The position numbers were made by a program, and so were the translations under genes. Below, piece by piece: positions 17,226 to 25,693 of a DNA stretch of 64,000 bases (within the stretch, counting starts at the first letter, position 1; the number at the start of each line of letters is the position of its first letter). The notes under the pieces are model-generated. The model did not search any database and had not been told where the DNA came from. It worked only from the letters and a program-made list of their open reading frames with translations. Origin of the DNA: Paenibacillus alkalitolerans (lineage in GTDB: Bacteria > Bacillota > Bacilli > Paenibacillales > YIM-B00363); the NCBI RefSeq assembly GCF_016482785.1, contig NZ_JAEMXM010000006.1:102552-166551 (forward strand). Direction: 5' to 3'.

Positions 17226-18935
17226 ATGGATTATGTTCGCAAGCCGAAAAGCATGTTGCTGCTGGTCGTATCACTGCTTCTCACTCTGATCTCGCCTGCC
17301 TTTGCCGCCGCCAAAGACGGCCGCGAAGCGCAAGATGCCCGGAAGAGCATTATTCAAACGTATGTCGACGCCATGCAGCCCGGATGGAACTTGGGCAATA
17401 CGTTCGACGCGACCGGCAACGACGAAACATCGTGGGGAAACCCGCGCGTAACGGAAGAAATGATTCGCCAAATTGCCTCCCAAGGATACAAAAGCATCCG
17501 TATTCCGATTACATGGAATCAGCGGATGGGTGATGGTCCGGATTATAAGATTGATCCGGCATTCATGGACCGCATCGAGGAAGTTGTAAATTGGTCGTTG
17601 GATGCGGGGCTGTATGTCATGATCAATCTCCACCACGACTCGTGGTTGTGGGTGCATCAATTGGGAACGGATCATGACGCGGTGCTGGCCCGTTATGAAG
17701 CGGCGTGGACCCAGATTGCCGACCGCTTCAAGGATCATTCCGATAAGCTGATGTTTGAAAGTATCAACGAACCGTTCTTTAGCGGGGCGGATACTGCGAA
17801 GTCTTTGGAACTGCTGGACGAGCTGAATACGTCCTTCCACAGCATTGTGCGGGGGTCCGGAGGGCAAAACGCCGTTCGACCGCTCGTTCTGCCGACGTTA
17901 AGCACGAACGACGCACAAGACAGACTGGACGCCATTGCGGACACGATCGCCAAACTGAACGATCCGAACTTGATCGCTACCATCCATTTTTACGGATTTT
18001 GGCCGTTCAGCGTTAACATTGCCGGCTTCACCAAATTTGACGATGTGACGAAGAATCATATTATTGAGGCGTTTGATCGTGTTCACGATACGTTGGTGGC
18101 CAACGGCATACCCGTTATTCTGGGCGAATACGGACTGCTCGGCTTCGACAGAAACACGGGTACGATCGAACAGGGCGAGAAGCTGAAGTTTTTCGAGTTC
18201 TTGCTCCACTATGTCCAAGAGAAAAACATTACCCACATGCTGTGGGACAACGGCCAGCATTTCAACCGACGCACATTCCAATGGTCGGATCAAGTGCTGT
18301 ACGAGATGATGAAGGCAAGCTGGAAAGGCCGTTCGGCGATCGGCGAAACCGATATGATCTTCATCAAGAAAGGATCCGCAGCCGAAGACACCGATATCCG
18401 CCTGAGCTTGAACGGCAATCGATTCACCGGGCTCCGGGCCGATGGCGGCAATTTGCGTAAGGGTACGGACTACGAGCTGGACGGCGACGTACTGACCGTT
18501 AAAGCGAGTCTGCTCGACAAGCTGACCGCATCAGGCGAGTTCGGCGAAAATGCGGTATTAAAGGCTCAATTCAACAAAGGCGTCGACTGGAACTTCGATG
18601 TGATTTACTACGACACGCCGGTGCTGCAAGACGCGGAAGGCACAACAGACGCCTTCGCGATTCCGGCCGCGTTCAACGGCGACCGCCTTGCTACGATGGA
18701 AGCAGTTTACGCGAGCGGCGGAAATGCCGGACCGCACGGTTGGACTCCGTTCAAGGAATTCGCCGTAGCGTTCTCGCCTTCTTACGACACGAACGAACTC
18801 ACATTGACTAAAACCTTCTTCAATGAAGTACGCGACGGTGAAGCCGTGAATTTGAAGTTCCACTTCTGGAGCGGCGATATCGTCACGTACACGATTACCA
18901 AGAATGGAACGAGCGTCGTCGGTACGGCTAACTAA
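17226..18935 (+). CDS. Secreted GH5 endoglucanase with two C-terminal modules
   Basis: 569 residues. Signal peptide (KSMLLLVVSLLLTLISPAFAAA) then a GH5 TIM barrel (~30-370): GWNLGNTFDA, KSIRIPITWNQRMG, MINLHHDSW, acid/base E in FESINEPFF, nucleophile E in VILGEYGLL, and HMLWDNGQHFNRR. This fits GH5 subfamily 4. The rest (~375-569) looks like an X2-type module (DIRLSLNGNRFTGLRADG) and a CBM46-like module ending with FHFWSGDIVTYTITKNG. It would cut beta-1,4-glucans or xyloglucan outside the cell. GGGAGG lies 11 nt upstream. A cre-like site precedes it; a strong terminator follows. Confidence 0.9.
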   Translation: MDYVRKPKSMLLLVVSLLLTLISPAFAAAKDGREAQDARKSIIQTYVDAMQPGWNLGNTFDATGNDETSWGNPRVTEEMIRQIASQGYKSIRIPITWNQRMGDGPDYKIDPAFMDRIEEVVNWSLDAGLYVMINLHHDSWLWVHQLGTDHDAVLARYEAAWTQIADRFKDHSDKLMFESINEPFFSGADTAKSLELLDELNTSFHSIVRGSGGQNAVRPLVLPTLSTNDAQDRLDAIADTIAKLNDPNLIATIHFYGFWPFSVNIAGFTKFDDVTKNHIIEAFDRVHDTLVANGIPVILGEYGLLGFDRNTGTIEQGEKLKFFEFLLHYVQEKNITHMLWDNGQHFNRRTFQWSDQVLYEMMKASWKGRSAIGETDMIFIKKGSAAEDTDIRLSLNGNRFTGLRADGGNLRKGTDYELDGDVLTVKASLLDKLTASGEFGENAVLKAQFNKGVDWNFDVIYYDTPVLQDAEGTTDAFAIPAAFNGDRLATMEAVYASGGNAGPHGWTPFKEFAVAFSPSYDTNELTLTKTFFNEVRDGEAVNLKFHFWSGDIVTYTITKNGTSVVGTAN

Positions 18936-18940
18936 GAACA

Positions 18941-18982
18941 AAATCCGGCCGGGATATCCTTCATCCCGGCCGGATATTTTTA
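18941..18982. terminator. Bidirectional terminator between GH5 and GH26 genes
   Basis: A 12-bp perfect stem TCCGGCCGGGAT / ATCCCGGCCGGA with 7-nt loop, followed by TATTTTTAT on the plus strand and TTTTG on the minus strand. Serves both converging glycanase genes. Confidence 0.9.
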
Positions 18983-20617
18983 TTTCACGTTCACTTTCAA
19001 TTCCTGCTTCGTAACCAGTTTGCCGCCGGGGCCGAAAGCTTTGACGGTAATCGTAACGGTCTTGCCTTTGTGCGAGGAGAAGTCGTGCTCGATCGTCCAC
19101 GGAGCCGCCTTGCTCGAGCCGATCGGTTTGACGCCGATGTAATACTCCACTTTCTCGAGCATCGGCTCCAGCGTCTTCACATATGCGCTCAATTCGGCCT
19201 TGCGGGCGGGAATGCCCTTCTCGCTCGCGTTAATGTACGCCACGGAGCTTTCTTGTCCGATCGTATCGAGGTAGAACGGATGCTTGACCGATTGCCGGTA
19301 AGCTTGCAGAAGCGCCGCATTGTCCGAAAGCATGAAGTGCTTCTCGCGCTCTCCGGCTATTTTCTTGCTCGCATCGAACCAGAACACGCCTTTCACCGCA
19401 GGGTAAAGCATCGGCAATGTTGCGTAAAACTCGTTGGTGCGGTATGCGGCCCATTTTTCCACGTTGCGGTTAGCCTCGGGATATATGAATGCAATTCCGC
19501 CTTCGGAGATGAACAGCGGCTTCTTCTTTGCGTACAGCTCGTAGATGTGCTCGAACTTTTGCAGATGATTCGACCGGTCGATGCCCGCCTTCAGCGGATC
19601 GAGCGTCGGGTTATAGATGCTGTACAGACTCACGCCGATCCAATCGACATACTTGTCGCCCGGATAATACTGTTCGATCGTATTCGTCGGAATGTCGTTC
19701 GGCGCCCATACCATGACGACGTTGTCGGAAGCTTCCTCATGGAAAATGTCCGCCACGAGACCGAACTTCTCGATATATTTCGCGGGATCGCCGTTCCAAG
19801 GAACCCAGTTGCCGTTCATCTCGTTGGCGAAGCGCAGGAAGATGGGGATGCCCGATTCGCCCGCCTGCTTCGCGAATGTGCGTATGTATTCATTGTCGGT
19901 TACTTCGTCAAGTCCGCCCATCGGCTGCAGGGCGATTTGAAGCGCCGTCCCGTGATTCTTTGCATGCTTCACGTGGTTTGCGAGCGTGTCGAACGGTTTA
20001 CCCCACGTCGTGTATAGTAGGTAGGCGGCGTGCTTGCGGCCGGTCAAATCCGGAAACTTCTCGGTGTAGAAGTATTTCCAGTTCTTCGTGTCGTGTACTT
20101 TCTGATCCAGCTCCGCGTATGCGCCTATGTACGCTCCCATTTTCGGCTCGAACTTCGCGCCGTGGTAGTATTGGCCGGCGGCGGCTTTCGCGTCTTCTTT
20201 GATGAAAAGCTTGACCGTGCTGCGAAGCATGTCCGCTCTCCGCTTGGACGCGGCGGTTTCTTGCGCTTTGCCGGCTTTATTCCAGTTCGCCGACTCCTGG
20301 TCCCACGCCGCCACCGCTTGATCGTATTGCTTCAATGCAGCGTGGCAGTCGCCGATCCGCTTTTGGATGTTTGCGACGTTGCCGTAGCTCTTATCCTTCG
20401 TCAGCTGCGGCAGCATTCCGGTGTATTTCTTGATGGCGGTTGCGCAGTCGCCTTTCGCTTGGGCGGCTTGACCATCCTTGTACAACGCCCAAATATTCGC
20501 GGCTTTCGCCTGTTGCGGCACCCAGCCCGCCATTACGGCGATTGCCATGAGCATGACGGCAATGGCGGCGGCGGTTATCTTGGTTATTCTTGCGGTTCGT
20601 GATGTTCCGGTTCCCAT
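18980..20617 (-). CDS. Secreted GH26 beta-mannanase-like hydrolase with N-terminal TPR-like helices
   Basis: 545 residues. Signal peptide-like start (AAAIAVMLMAIAVMAGWVPQQAKA), then ~100 residues of TPR-like helices (AQAKGDCATAIKKYTGMLPQL, IGDCHAALKQYDQAVAAWDQE). The catalytic part (~150-440) has RFANEMNGNWVPWNG with the acid/base E, WAPND, DWIGVSLYSIYNP and the nucleophile in LFISEGG, as in GH26. The last ~95 residues look like a beta-sandwich (KTVTITVKAFGPGGKL). GGAGGAG precedes the ATG. It converges on the GH5 cellulase, fitting plant cell wall breakdown. A helical TPR segment in front of a secreted GH26 domain is unusual. Confidence 0.82.
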   Translation of the reverse strand: MGTGTSRTARITKITAAAIAVMLMAIAVMAGWVPQQAKAANIWALYKDGQAAQAKGDCATAIKKYTGMLPQLTKDKSYGNVANIQKRIGDCHAALKQYDQAVAAWDQESANWNKAGKAQETAASKRRADMLRSTVKLFIKEDAKAAAGQYYHGAKFEPKMGAYIGAYAELDQKVHDTKNWKYFYTEKFPDLTGRKHAAYLLYTTWGKPFDTLANHVKHAKNHGTALQIALQPMGGLDEVTDNEYIRTFAKQAGESGIPIFLRFANEMNGNWVPWNGDPAKYIEKFGLVADIFHEEASDNVVMVWAPNDIPTNTIEQYYPGDKYVDWIGVSLYSIYNPTLDPLKAGIDRSNHLQKFEHIYELYAKKKPLFISEGGIAFIYPEANRNVEKWAAYRTNEFYATLPMLYPAVKGVFWFDASKKIAGEREKHFMLSDNAALLQAYRQSVKHPFYLDTIGQESSVAYINASEKGIPARKAELSAYVKTLEPMLEKVEYYIGVKPIGSSKAAPWTIEHDFSSHKGKTVTITVKAFGPGGKLVTKQELKVNVK

Positions 20618-20724
20618 ACGCTCCTCCAGTACTATGAAATAAGTCCTAGAGCTTATTATATAATGCTATTAATAATTTATGGAAGAGTAAGTTGGTGCAA
20701 CGTACTCTGACCGTTCTTCGACGC

Positions 20725-21115
20725 CTCTTGTTTCACTCCGGTACAACGTGGTTCATTCGCGCACCACCTTGTTTCACTATGAAACTAGCGCACACGCTCG
20801 ACAGTCTCTTGTTCCACCCCGGCACTACGTGGTTCATTCGCGCACCACCTTGTTTCACTTTGAAACTAGCACCCACGATACACCGCCTCCTGTTTCACCC
20901 CGGCACTACGTGGTTCATTCGCGCACCACCGTGTTTCACTATGAAACTAGCACCCACGATACACCGCCTCTTGTTTCACCCCGGCACTACGTGGTTCATT
21001 CGCGCACCACCTTGTTTCACTATGAAACTAGCGCACACGCTCGACCGCCTCTTGTTTCACCCCGGCACTACGTGGTTCATTCGCGCACCACCTTGTTTCA
21101 CTATGAAACTAGCGA
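20725..21115. repeat. 81-bp tandem repeat array, 4.8 copies
   Basis: Units begin at 20725, 20806, 20887, 20968 and 21049. Each contains CTCTTGTTTCACCCCGGCAC, then GTGGTTCATTCGCGCACCAC, then the inverted repeat GTTTCA-CTA-TGAAAC. The last 18 bp exist in two versions: GCGCACACGCTCGAC-type (units 1 and 4) and GCACCCACGATACAC-type (units 2 and 3). As 81 is divisible by three, two plus-strand frames stay open throughout (one would give a 27-residue repeat), so openness alone is no proof of coding. A TATAAT at about 20656 precedes the array and a strong plus-strand terminator follows it. Confidence 0.9.
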
Positions 21116-21167
21116 AAAAATTACTTGCCAACCAATTAGGCCGGAAGCTATACTTATACTCACGAGT

Positions 21168-21207
21168 GAAGCACACTCCGACATCATAGTCGGGGTGTGC
21201 TTTTTTA
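21168..21207 (+). terminator. Terminator after the 81-bp repeat array
   Basis: GCACACTCCGAC (21171-21182) pairs with GTCGGGGTGTGC (21189-21200) around a 6-nt loop, followed by six T residues. It ends transcription that would read through the repeat array and lies 25 nt before the nuclease-like gene. Confidence 0.88.
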
Positions 21208-21231
21208 ATTTCTAATGGAGGCGATAAAACA

Positions 21232-21909
21232 ATGGTAGACGTGGCACTGCACCCGGAAGTTAAACGATTTATCGATTATGTCGAGACGAATGCCCGAAAA
21301 AATGGTATGCTCCGCTTCACAATCGGGTTTTCGGAAAAGAGATTTTTACAAAACATATGGGGACCGGCGATGAAATACAATTTCGAAGGCCTTTATCCGG
21401 AGTATCCTTTCATCGATCACGACGGGGGCCAGCGATTTATTGACTTCCTCTATGTCCGCGGCCCGGTCAAAGTCATTGTTGAAATCGACGGATACACCAC
21501 ACACGCAAAAAGCATATCAAAAGACAAATTTAAAGACCATCTTCGCCGGCAAAACCGGTTAATGTACACCGGTTGGTTCCTGCTGCGATTCACTGCGGAT
21601 GAAATCGAACAAGAAGCGGATGTTTGCCAGGCTGAGCTGCTAAAAGCAATCGGCTATTGCTGGAGCACGGCAAGTGTCTCTCATCCCTTGAAAGCTTTGG
21701 AAACATGGCACTACCGGAAGCAGCTGCTTCAACTATTTGCATCACAAGAAAAAGGAGCAATAACGCCCAACCGATTCGCCCAAGCTCACAATATAAGCAG
21801 ATCAACAGCTTACCGTTGGATTGTCAAAGCGACGAAAGAAGGATTATTCGAACCGATCAGCAGGAGAAAAAAAGTATACGCATATCGCCTCGTCCAACAA
21901 GCAAGTTAG
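21232..21909 (+). CDS. DUF559/Vsr-like PD-(D/E)XK protein with C-terminal helix-turn-helix
   Basis: 225 residues, GGAGGCG 9 nt upstream. Residues ~65-140 show the core of restriction-type nucleases: FIDFLYVRG with a candidate catalytic D, VIVEIDGYTTHA with E and D, then KDHLRRQNRLMYTGWFLLRFTADEI, typical of DUF559/Vsr relatives. Residues ~165-215 hold a helix-turn-helix (FAQAHNISRSTAYRWIVKATKEG). A DNA-binding or DNA-cutting role is likely but unproven. It stands alone behind the repeat array and its terminator, without methylase or other restriction partner. Confidence 0.6.
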   Translation: MVDVALHPEVKRFIDYVETNARKNGMLRFTIGFSEKRFLQNIWGPAMKYNFEGLYPEYPFIDHDGGQRFIDFLYVRGPVKVIVEIDGYTTHAKSISKDKFKDHLRRQNRLMYTGWFLLRFTADEIEQEADVCQAELLKAIGYCWSTASVSHPLKALETWHYRKQLLQLFASQEKGAITPNRFAQAHNISRSTAYRWIVKATKEGLFEPISRRKKVYAYRLVQQAS

Positions 21910-21969
21910 CAATAATGATTGGGGTCGGGGGAGAAGTATTAGATACGAGCAGATGATAAGGGTCCGGGA

Positions 21970-22030
21970 AGAAGAGCTGGGTACGGAGCAGTTGGGTACG
22001 GAGCAGTTGGGATCGGGAGCAGTAGGGTTC
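21970..22030. repeat. Short direct repeats GGTACGGAGCAGTTG
   Basis: The 15-mer GGTACGGAGCAGTTG occurs twice back to back (within about 21976-22008) and a degenerate third copy GGATCGGGAGCAGTAGG follows. The surrounding 270 bases hold no supported gene; they separate the nuclease-like gene from the minus-strand ribbon-helix-helix gene. Confidence 0.6.
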
Positions 22031-22129
22031 CAGGAAGAAGAACTCGGGATAGAAGATCAGGCTCGAGGCCGAAGTCAGTAGTAGATGGGTATAAGGAGAG
22101 CATTAGGAAGGGGGAGTAATGGAGAGAGA

Positions 22130-22172
22130 CACAATAAAGGCACCCGGAACGGTGCAACGGTCCCGAATGCCC
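22130..22172 (-). terminator. Probable terminator of the SPFH/ribbon-helix-helix operon
   Basis: On the minus strand GGCATTCGGGACCG pairs imperfectly with CGTTCCGGGTGCC, followed by TTTATTGTG. It lies just after the stop of the gene at 22180. Confidence 0.6.
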
Positions 22173-22179
22173 CACCAAA

Positions 22180-22377
22180 TCATTTGTCTACTTCTGTTCC
22201 TTCATGCCGCTGCGACGGCCGAGGGCACCCCGGCAGACGTCCTGCGCGGGCTAGAGCCTCGCGGAGCACGTATTCAATGTGCGCGTTAACGCTGCGAAAT
22301 TCGTCGGCCGCCCACCGTTCCAACGCATCGTAAACGGCAGCGTCAATGCGCAATGGGTACTGCTTCTTACCCGACAT
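22180..22377 (-). CDS. Small Arc/ribbon-helix-helix-type protein
   Basis: 65 residues. QYPLRIDAAVYDALERWAADEFRSVNAHIEYVLREAL has the strand-helix-helix layout of Arc/MetJ DNA-binding proteins (strand YPLRID, helix VYDALERWAADE, helix SVNAHIEYVLREALAR). It starts 15 nt after the SPFH stop on the same strand, so it is the second gene of that operon. In Paenibacilli small Arc-like proteins often sit behind SPFH genes. No toxin gene is adjacent. Its DNA target is unknown; it could autoregulate the operon. Confidence 0.75.
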   Translation of the reverse strand: MSGKKQYPLRIDAAVYDALERWAADEFRSVNAHIEYVLREALARAGRLPGCPRPSQRHEGTEVDK

Positions 22378-22392
22378 TACCCAGCCAGCTTC

Positions 22393-23241
22393 CTAATATA
22401 AGCTTCCTGTATTTATGACGGGGTGGGCGGAGCGGTCGGACACGATCGCCACCATTAAATTGTTCGCCATCGCCGCTTTCCGCTCATGATCCAGCGTAAT
22501 GCCGCTCTGCTGTTCCAGCTGATCGATCGCCATCTTCACCATTCCGACCGCGCCTTCGACAATCTTATGCCGTGCGGCGATAATTGCGGAAGCCTGCTGC
22601 CGCTGCAGCATAGCGCCGGCAATTTCCGTCGAATACGCCAAATGCGTCAAGCGGGCTTCCAACACGTCCACACCCGCGACGGACAGACGGGATTGCAGCT
22701 CTTGCGCAAGCTCCTCCGATACTTCATCCGCGTTGCCTCGCAACGAATAGCCTTTGTCGAGAAAATTGTCGTAAGGATATTTGCTCGCCACATGCCGGAG
22801 AGCGGTCTCGCTTTGAATCTCCACGAATTCCTCGTACTTGTCGACGTCGAAAGTCGCTTTCGCGGTTTCCACCACTTTAAAGACGACCACCGCCGCAATT
22901 TCGACCGGATTGCCTTCCACGTCGTTCACCTTCAACTGCGAGCTATTGAAATTCCGCACGCGAAGCGATATCTTCTTCCGGACAGAGAACGGCAGCACCA
23001 TCCAAAATCCAGCTTCCCTAACGGTACCCTTGTACTTGCCGAAGAACGTTACGACCGCGGCCTGATTGGGCTGAATTACGGTAATGGAAATAAGCATAAT
23101 GAACGCTATGATCAAGAATATAACTCCGACAAATGCTATCCGCGGAAAAGATGCTATGACGAACACTCCCAACAAAACGTACAGCACTGCAATCAACACA
23201 GCGAAAAACCCATTCATCTTCCATGCGCCGAATTCTCTCAC
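22393..23241 (-). CDS. SPFH (stomatin/prohibitin/flotillin) membrane protein
   Basis: 282 residues. Two N-terminal membrane segments ([18 protein letters not shown] and [16 protein letters not shown]), then the SPFH domain starting [18 protein letters not shown], with [22 protein letters not shown] and [25 protein letters not shown]. Start is GTG at 23241 with AAGGGGAG upstream. Such proteins form oligomers that organise membrane domains; this short form lacks the long flotillin coiled coil. It is in an operon with the ribbon-helix-helix gene. Confidence 0.9.
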   Translation of the reverse strand: MREFGAWKMNGFFAVLIAVLYVLLGVFVIASFPRIAFVGVIFLIIAFIMLISITVIQPNQAAVVTFFGKYKGTVREAGFWMVLPFSVRKKISLRVRNFNSSQLKVNDVEGNPVEIAAVVVFKVVETAKATFDVDKYEEFVEIQSETALRHVASKYPYDNFLDKGYSLRGNADEVSEELAQELQSRLSVAGVDVLEARLTHLAYSTEIAGAMLQRQQASAIIAARHKIVEGAVGMVKMAIDQLEQQSGITLDHERKAAMANNLMVAIVSDRSAHPVINTGSLY

Positions 23242-23339
23242 GTCGATCTCCCCTTGAATTCATTTTTGATATTAATATGATATCAGATTTTACACTAAAT
23301 GTAAATTTGGCGGTGGAACAGGTGGAGCAGCATCAGAAA

Positions 23340-23500
23340 AAAAATAGGAACTACTGAGCTTAATCCTGCCGTATGCGACCCCAGTACAAAGCTGGGAAAT
23401 CAGCAGAATAAACCCGTAGTTCCCATGTCCTCATTACCGGCCAAGGACTCCGCAATAACGGTCGCCAGACAGTACGCTATTTAACCAGGAGTCCTCAACA
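23340..23500. repeat. Intergenic inverted repeats (GGAACTAC and GGACTCC families)
   Basis: TAGGAACTAC near 23344 is matched by GTAGTTCCCA near 23414, and GGACTCC near 23445 by GGAGTCC near 23489. The first pair resembles the repeat family at 25951-26147 (GGAAGTACAGG and its complement). No gene is visible between 23242 and 23505. Confidence 0.55.
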
Positions 23501-23505
23501 GAAAC

Positions 23506-25542
23506 TTATAACGAACCTAATCGATGGTACAGCAGTTCCCGCTCCGCCTCAAGCAGCGACTTCTCGCCGTGCATCGCCGTCAGCTTCCCCGCGTCCGACT
23601 CCTGCATCATCGCGCTCTCAAGCACCGCAATCTTTCGTTCAATCGACGCAATATCCTCTTCCAGCCGGGCGAGCGATTTCGCGGCATCCTCCGCCGGCCC
23701 TTTGCCTCGCATATGTTTCGCAACCCGCCGATCGCCACCTCCGACATGCTCCGTATTCCGCCGCAAGCCGCCGTTCACTCGTTCCGCAACCCGCCGGTCG
23801 CCTCCGCTTACGCGCTCCGCAACTCGCCGCTCACCGGCGCCAGTCACCGCCGCCTTCGCAGTAACCGATCCTCCTCGTTCAGCCCGGGCCAACCGTTCTT
23901 CGCGCTTCCTTTTCGCCTCGTTGTAGTTCCCTTCGTAACGCGTAAGCGTCCCTTCTTCGAGCCAAAACGTCACCGGAAACAACTTGTTCAAGAAATACCG
24001 GTCGTGAGAGACGCAAATAATGGTGCCGGGGAACGACTTCAAAGCATCCTCCAACGCTTCGCGTGCATCGATATCCAAGTGGTTCGTCGGCTCGTCAAGC
24101 ACAAGCACGTTCAAATCCTGATGCATAAGCTGCGCCAGCCTAAGCCGCATCCGCTCGCCGCCGCTTAAGCTTTTCACTTTCCGGAACACGGAAGCGCCGT
24201 AAAATAAAAATTTCGCGAGCAAATGGCGCGCCACTCCCTCTTCCACCATCACCGTATCCCGAAATGCACCGATCACCGTCATCTCTTCGTCCGAAAACAA
24301 ATCGTGCTGCGCCAAATATCCGATCTTCACGTTGCTGCCGATCTTCACTTTGCCGGCATCCGGCTCCAAACCTTCCGTCACCATGCGCAGCAGAGTCGAT
24401 TTCCCGCTGCCGTTCTCGCCGACAATCGCCACCGACTCCCGGTAACGCACCAGCATGTTGACGTTCGTGTATAACATTTTGACAGCGCCGCACCCGAAGC
24501 AGTCGTCACTTCCGCCGCCGAACGATTTGCCGACGCCTTCCATCACAACGACATCCTTCCCGCTGCGGTCTTCCGGCTCGAACGTCAGACCCATCTTCTT
24601 GCGCTCAAGAACCGGCCGGTCCAGCTTCTCCATCCGGTCGATCGCCTTTTGCATCGAGGCCGCTTTTTTGAAAAATTTCGGATTATCCGATTGCGCGCCC
24701 CACATCCGAAACCGTTTGATCGCTTCTTCCATCTTCTTGATCTTCTTCTGCTGCTCTTGATAAGCCGCAAACTCAACCAACAACCGGCGTTCCTTCTCTT
24801 CGACGAAGTACGAGTAATTGCCGTGATATATGTCGACCGACCCGCCCTCCATATCGAATATTTTATTCGTGACCCGGTCCAGAAAGTAGCGGTCGTGCGA
24901 AACGATCAATACGCTGCCCCGGTAATCGAGCAAATACGACTCCAACCACTCCACCGCGAACAAATCCAGATGGTTTGTCGGTTCGTCCAACAGCAGCAAA
25001 TCAGGCCCGAGCAAAAGAATCCGCCCCAAGCACACCTTCGTCCGCTCGCCGCCGCTCAAGCTGCTGAACGGCTGATGCAGCAAACCGGTTATTCCGAGCC
25101 CGTCCGCAACTCGCGACAGGTTCGCGTCCATCTCGTAGCCGCCGTTTGCCGAAAATGCGTCCTGCACCGCCCCATATTCCTTTAGCGCCTTCTCCATGAC
25201 AGACGGATCCGGGTTGGCCATATCCTCCTCCAGCTGCGCCATCCGCTTGCGCATCCGCAACAGATCCGCGAACGCCTCCAGAAGCACTTCCATCGCCGTA
25301 ACAGCCGGGCCGAATTCCGGAATTTGCGCCAGCAGGCCGACTTGACTGCCTTTCTTATAGTGTATCGATCCGCCGTCCGGCGGCTCCGCTCCCGACAGTA
25401 ACTTCAGTACGGTCGTCTTGCCGCAGCCGTTCGGCCCAACCAGACCGACACGGTCCCCCTCATGAATCTCCAACGACAAATCTTGAAAAACGGGCGTCCC
25501 ACCCCACATCTTGCTCATTTTCTCCGCCGCACACAATAACAT
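23506..25542 (-). CDS. ABC-F family ATPase (ribosome-acting, possible antibiotic resistance type)
   Basis: 678 residues, two ABC domains and no membrane segments. First Walker A GPNGCGKT (~38), signature SLSGGERTK, LLLLDEPTNHLDL; an interdomain linker of long helices; second Walker A GENGSGKS (~380), SLSGGERMR, LVLDEPTNHLDI. This is ABC-F, which acts on the ribosome (EttA/Uup/YdiF or Msr/Vga types). The tail after ~555 contains four 11-residue repeats (RRVAERVSGGD and variants) and ends in a coiled coil (~615-675). Start is the ATG at 25542 with AAGGTGAT upstream. A leader peptide gene and a terminator hairpin upstream suggest attenuation, as for resistance ABC-F genes. Confidence 0.9.
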   Translation of the reverse strand: MLLCAAEKMSKMWGGTPVFQDLSLEIHEGDRVGLVGPNGCGKTTVLKLLSGAEPPDGGSIHYKKGSQVGLLAQIPEFGPAVTAMEVLLEAFADLLRMRKRMAQLEEDMANPDPSVMEKALKEYGAVQDAFSANGGYEMDANLSRVADGLGITGLLHQPFSSLSGGERTKVCLGRILLLGPDLLLLDEPTNHLDLFAVEWLESYLLDYRGSVLIVSHDRYFLDRVTNKIFDMEGGSVDIYHGNYSYFVEEKERRLLVEFAAYQEQQKKIKKMEEAIKRFRMWGAQSDNPKFFKKAASMQKAIDRMEKLDRPVLERKKMGLTFEPEDRSGKDVVVMEGVGKSFGGGSDDCFGCGAVKMLYTNVNMLVRYRESVAIVGENGSGKSTLLRMVTEGLEPDAGKVKIGSNVKIGYLAQHDLFSDEEMTVIGAFRDTVMVEEGVARHLLAKFLFYGASVFRKVKSLSGGERMRLRLAQLMHQDLNVLVLDEPTNHLDIDAREALEDALKSFPGTIICVSHDRYFLNKLFPVTFWLEEGTLTRYEGNYNEAKRKREERLARAERGGSVTAKAAVTGAGERRVAERVSGGDRRVAERVNGGLRRNTEHVGGGDRRVAKHMRGKGPAEDAAKSLARLEEDIASIERKIAVLESAMMQESDAGKLTAMHGEKSLLEAERELLYHRLGSL

Positions 25543-25589
25543 ATATATCACCTTCGATTAATTGTAAAATTTTGGGTACAACAAGAACG

Positions 25590-25632
25590 CAAAAAAGCCA
25601 CAGGCAAAAGGCAACCCTTCACCCGTGGCTTA
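25590..25632 (-). promoter_or_regulatory. Terminator hairpin in the ABC-F leader (candidate attenuator)
   Basis: On the minus strand AAGCCAC (25631-25625) pairs with GTGGCTT (25601-25595), with further pairs inside (GGGTTGCC/GGC), followed directly by TTTTTTG. It lies 62 nt after the 42-codon leader ORF and 48 nt before the ABC-F start. Genes for resistance ABC-F proteins are often controlled by such terminators in response to stalled ribosomes; here that is inference. It could also simply end an upstream transcript. Confidence 0.65.
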
Positions 25633-25693
25633 CATAGCCGCATGAACTTAAACCGGACACGGCATCATTACATGCCGTTCCGAGGTTCGCGCT

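Noticed and set aside
19070..20017. 315-codon plus-strand frame inside the GH26 gene
   Set aside because: It lies opposite a gene with signal peptide and both catalytic motifs; composition (rich in R, H, V) is typical of an antisense frame in GC-rich DNA.
20725..21115. CRISPR array
   Set aside because: The whole 81-bp unit is repeated, including the part that would be spacer, and there are no cas genes.
20692..21189. Plus-strand frame with a 27-residue repeat as a real protein
   Set aside because: Because 81 is divisible by three, more than one frame stays open by chance; the start site is weak. Kept only as a possibility in the repeat findings.
22180..22377. Antitoxin of a toxin-antitoxin pair
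   Set aside because: The fold is ribbon-helix-helix, but the neighbour is an SPFH membrane protein and no toxin-like gene is adjacent.
23524..25185. Several plus-strand frames inside the ABC-F gene
   Set aside because: All are opposite strongly conserved ABC motifs and have no independent support.
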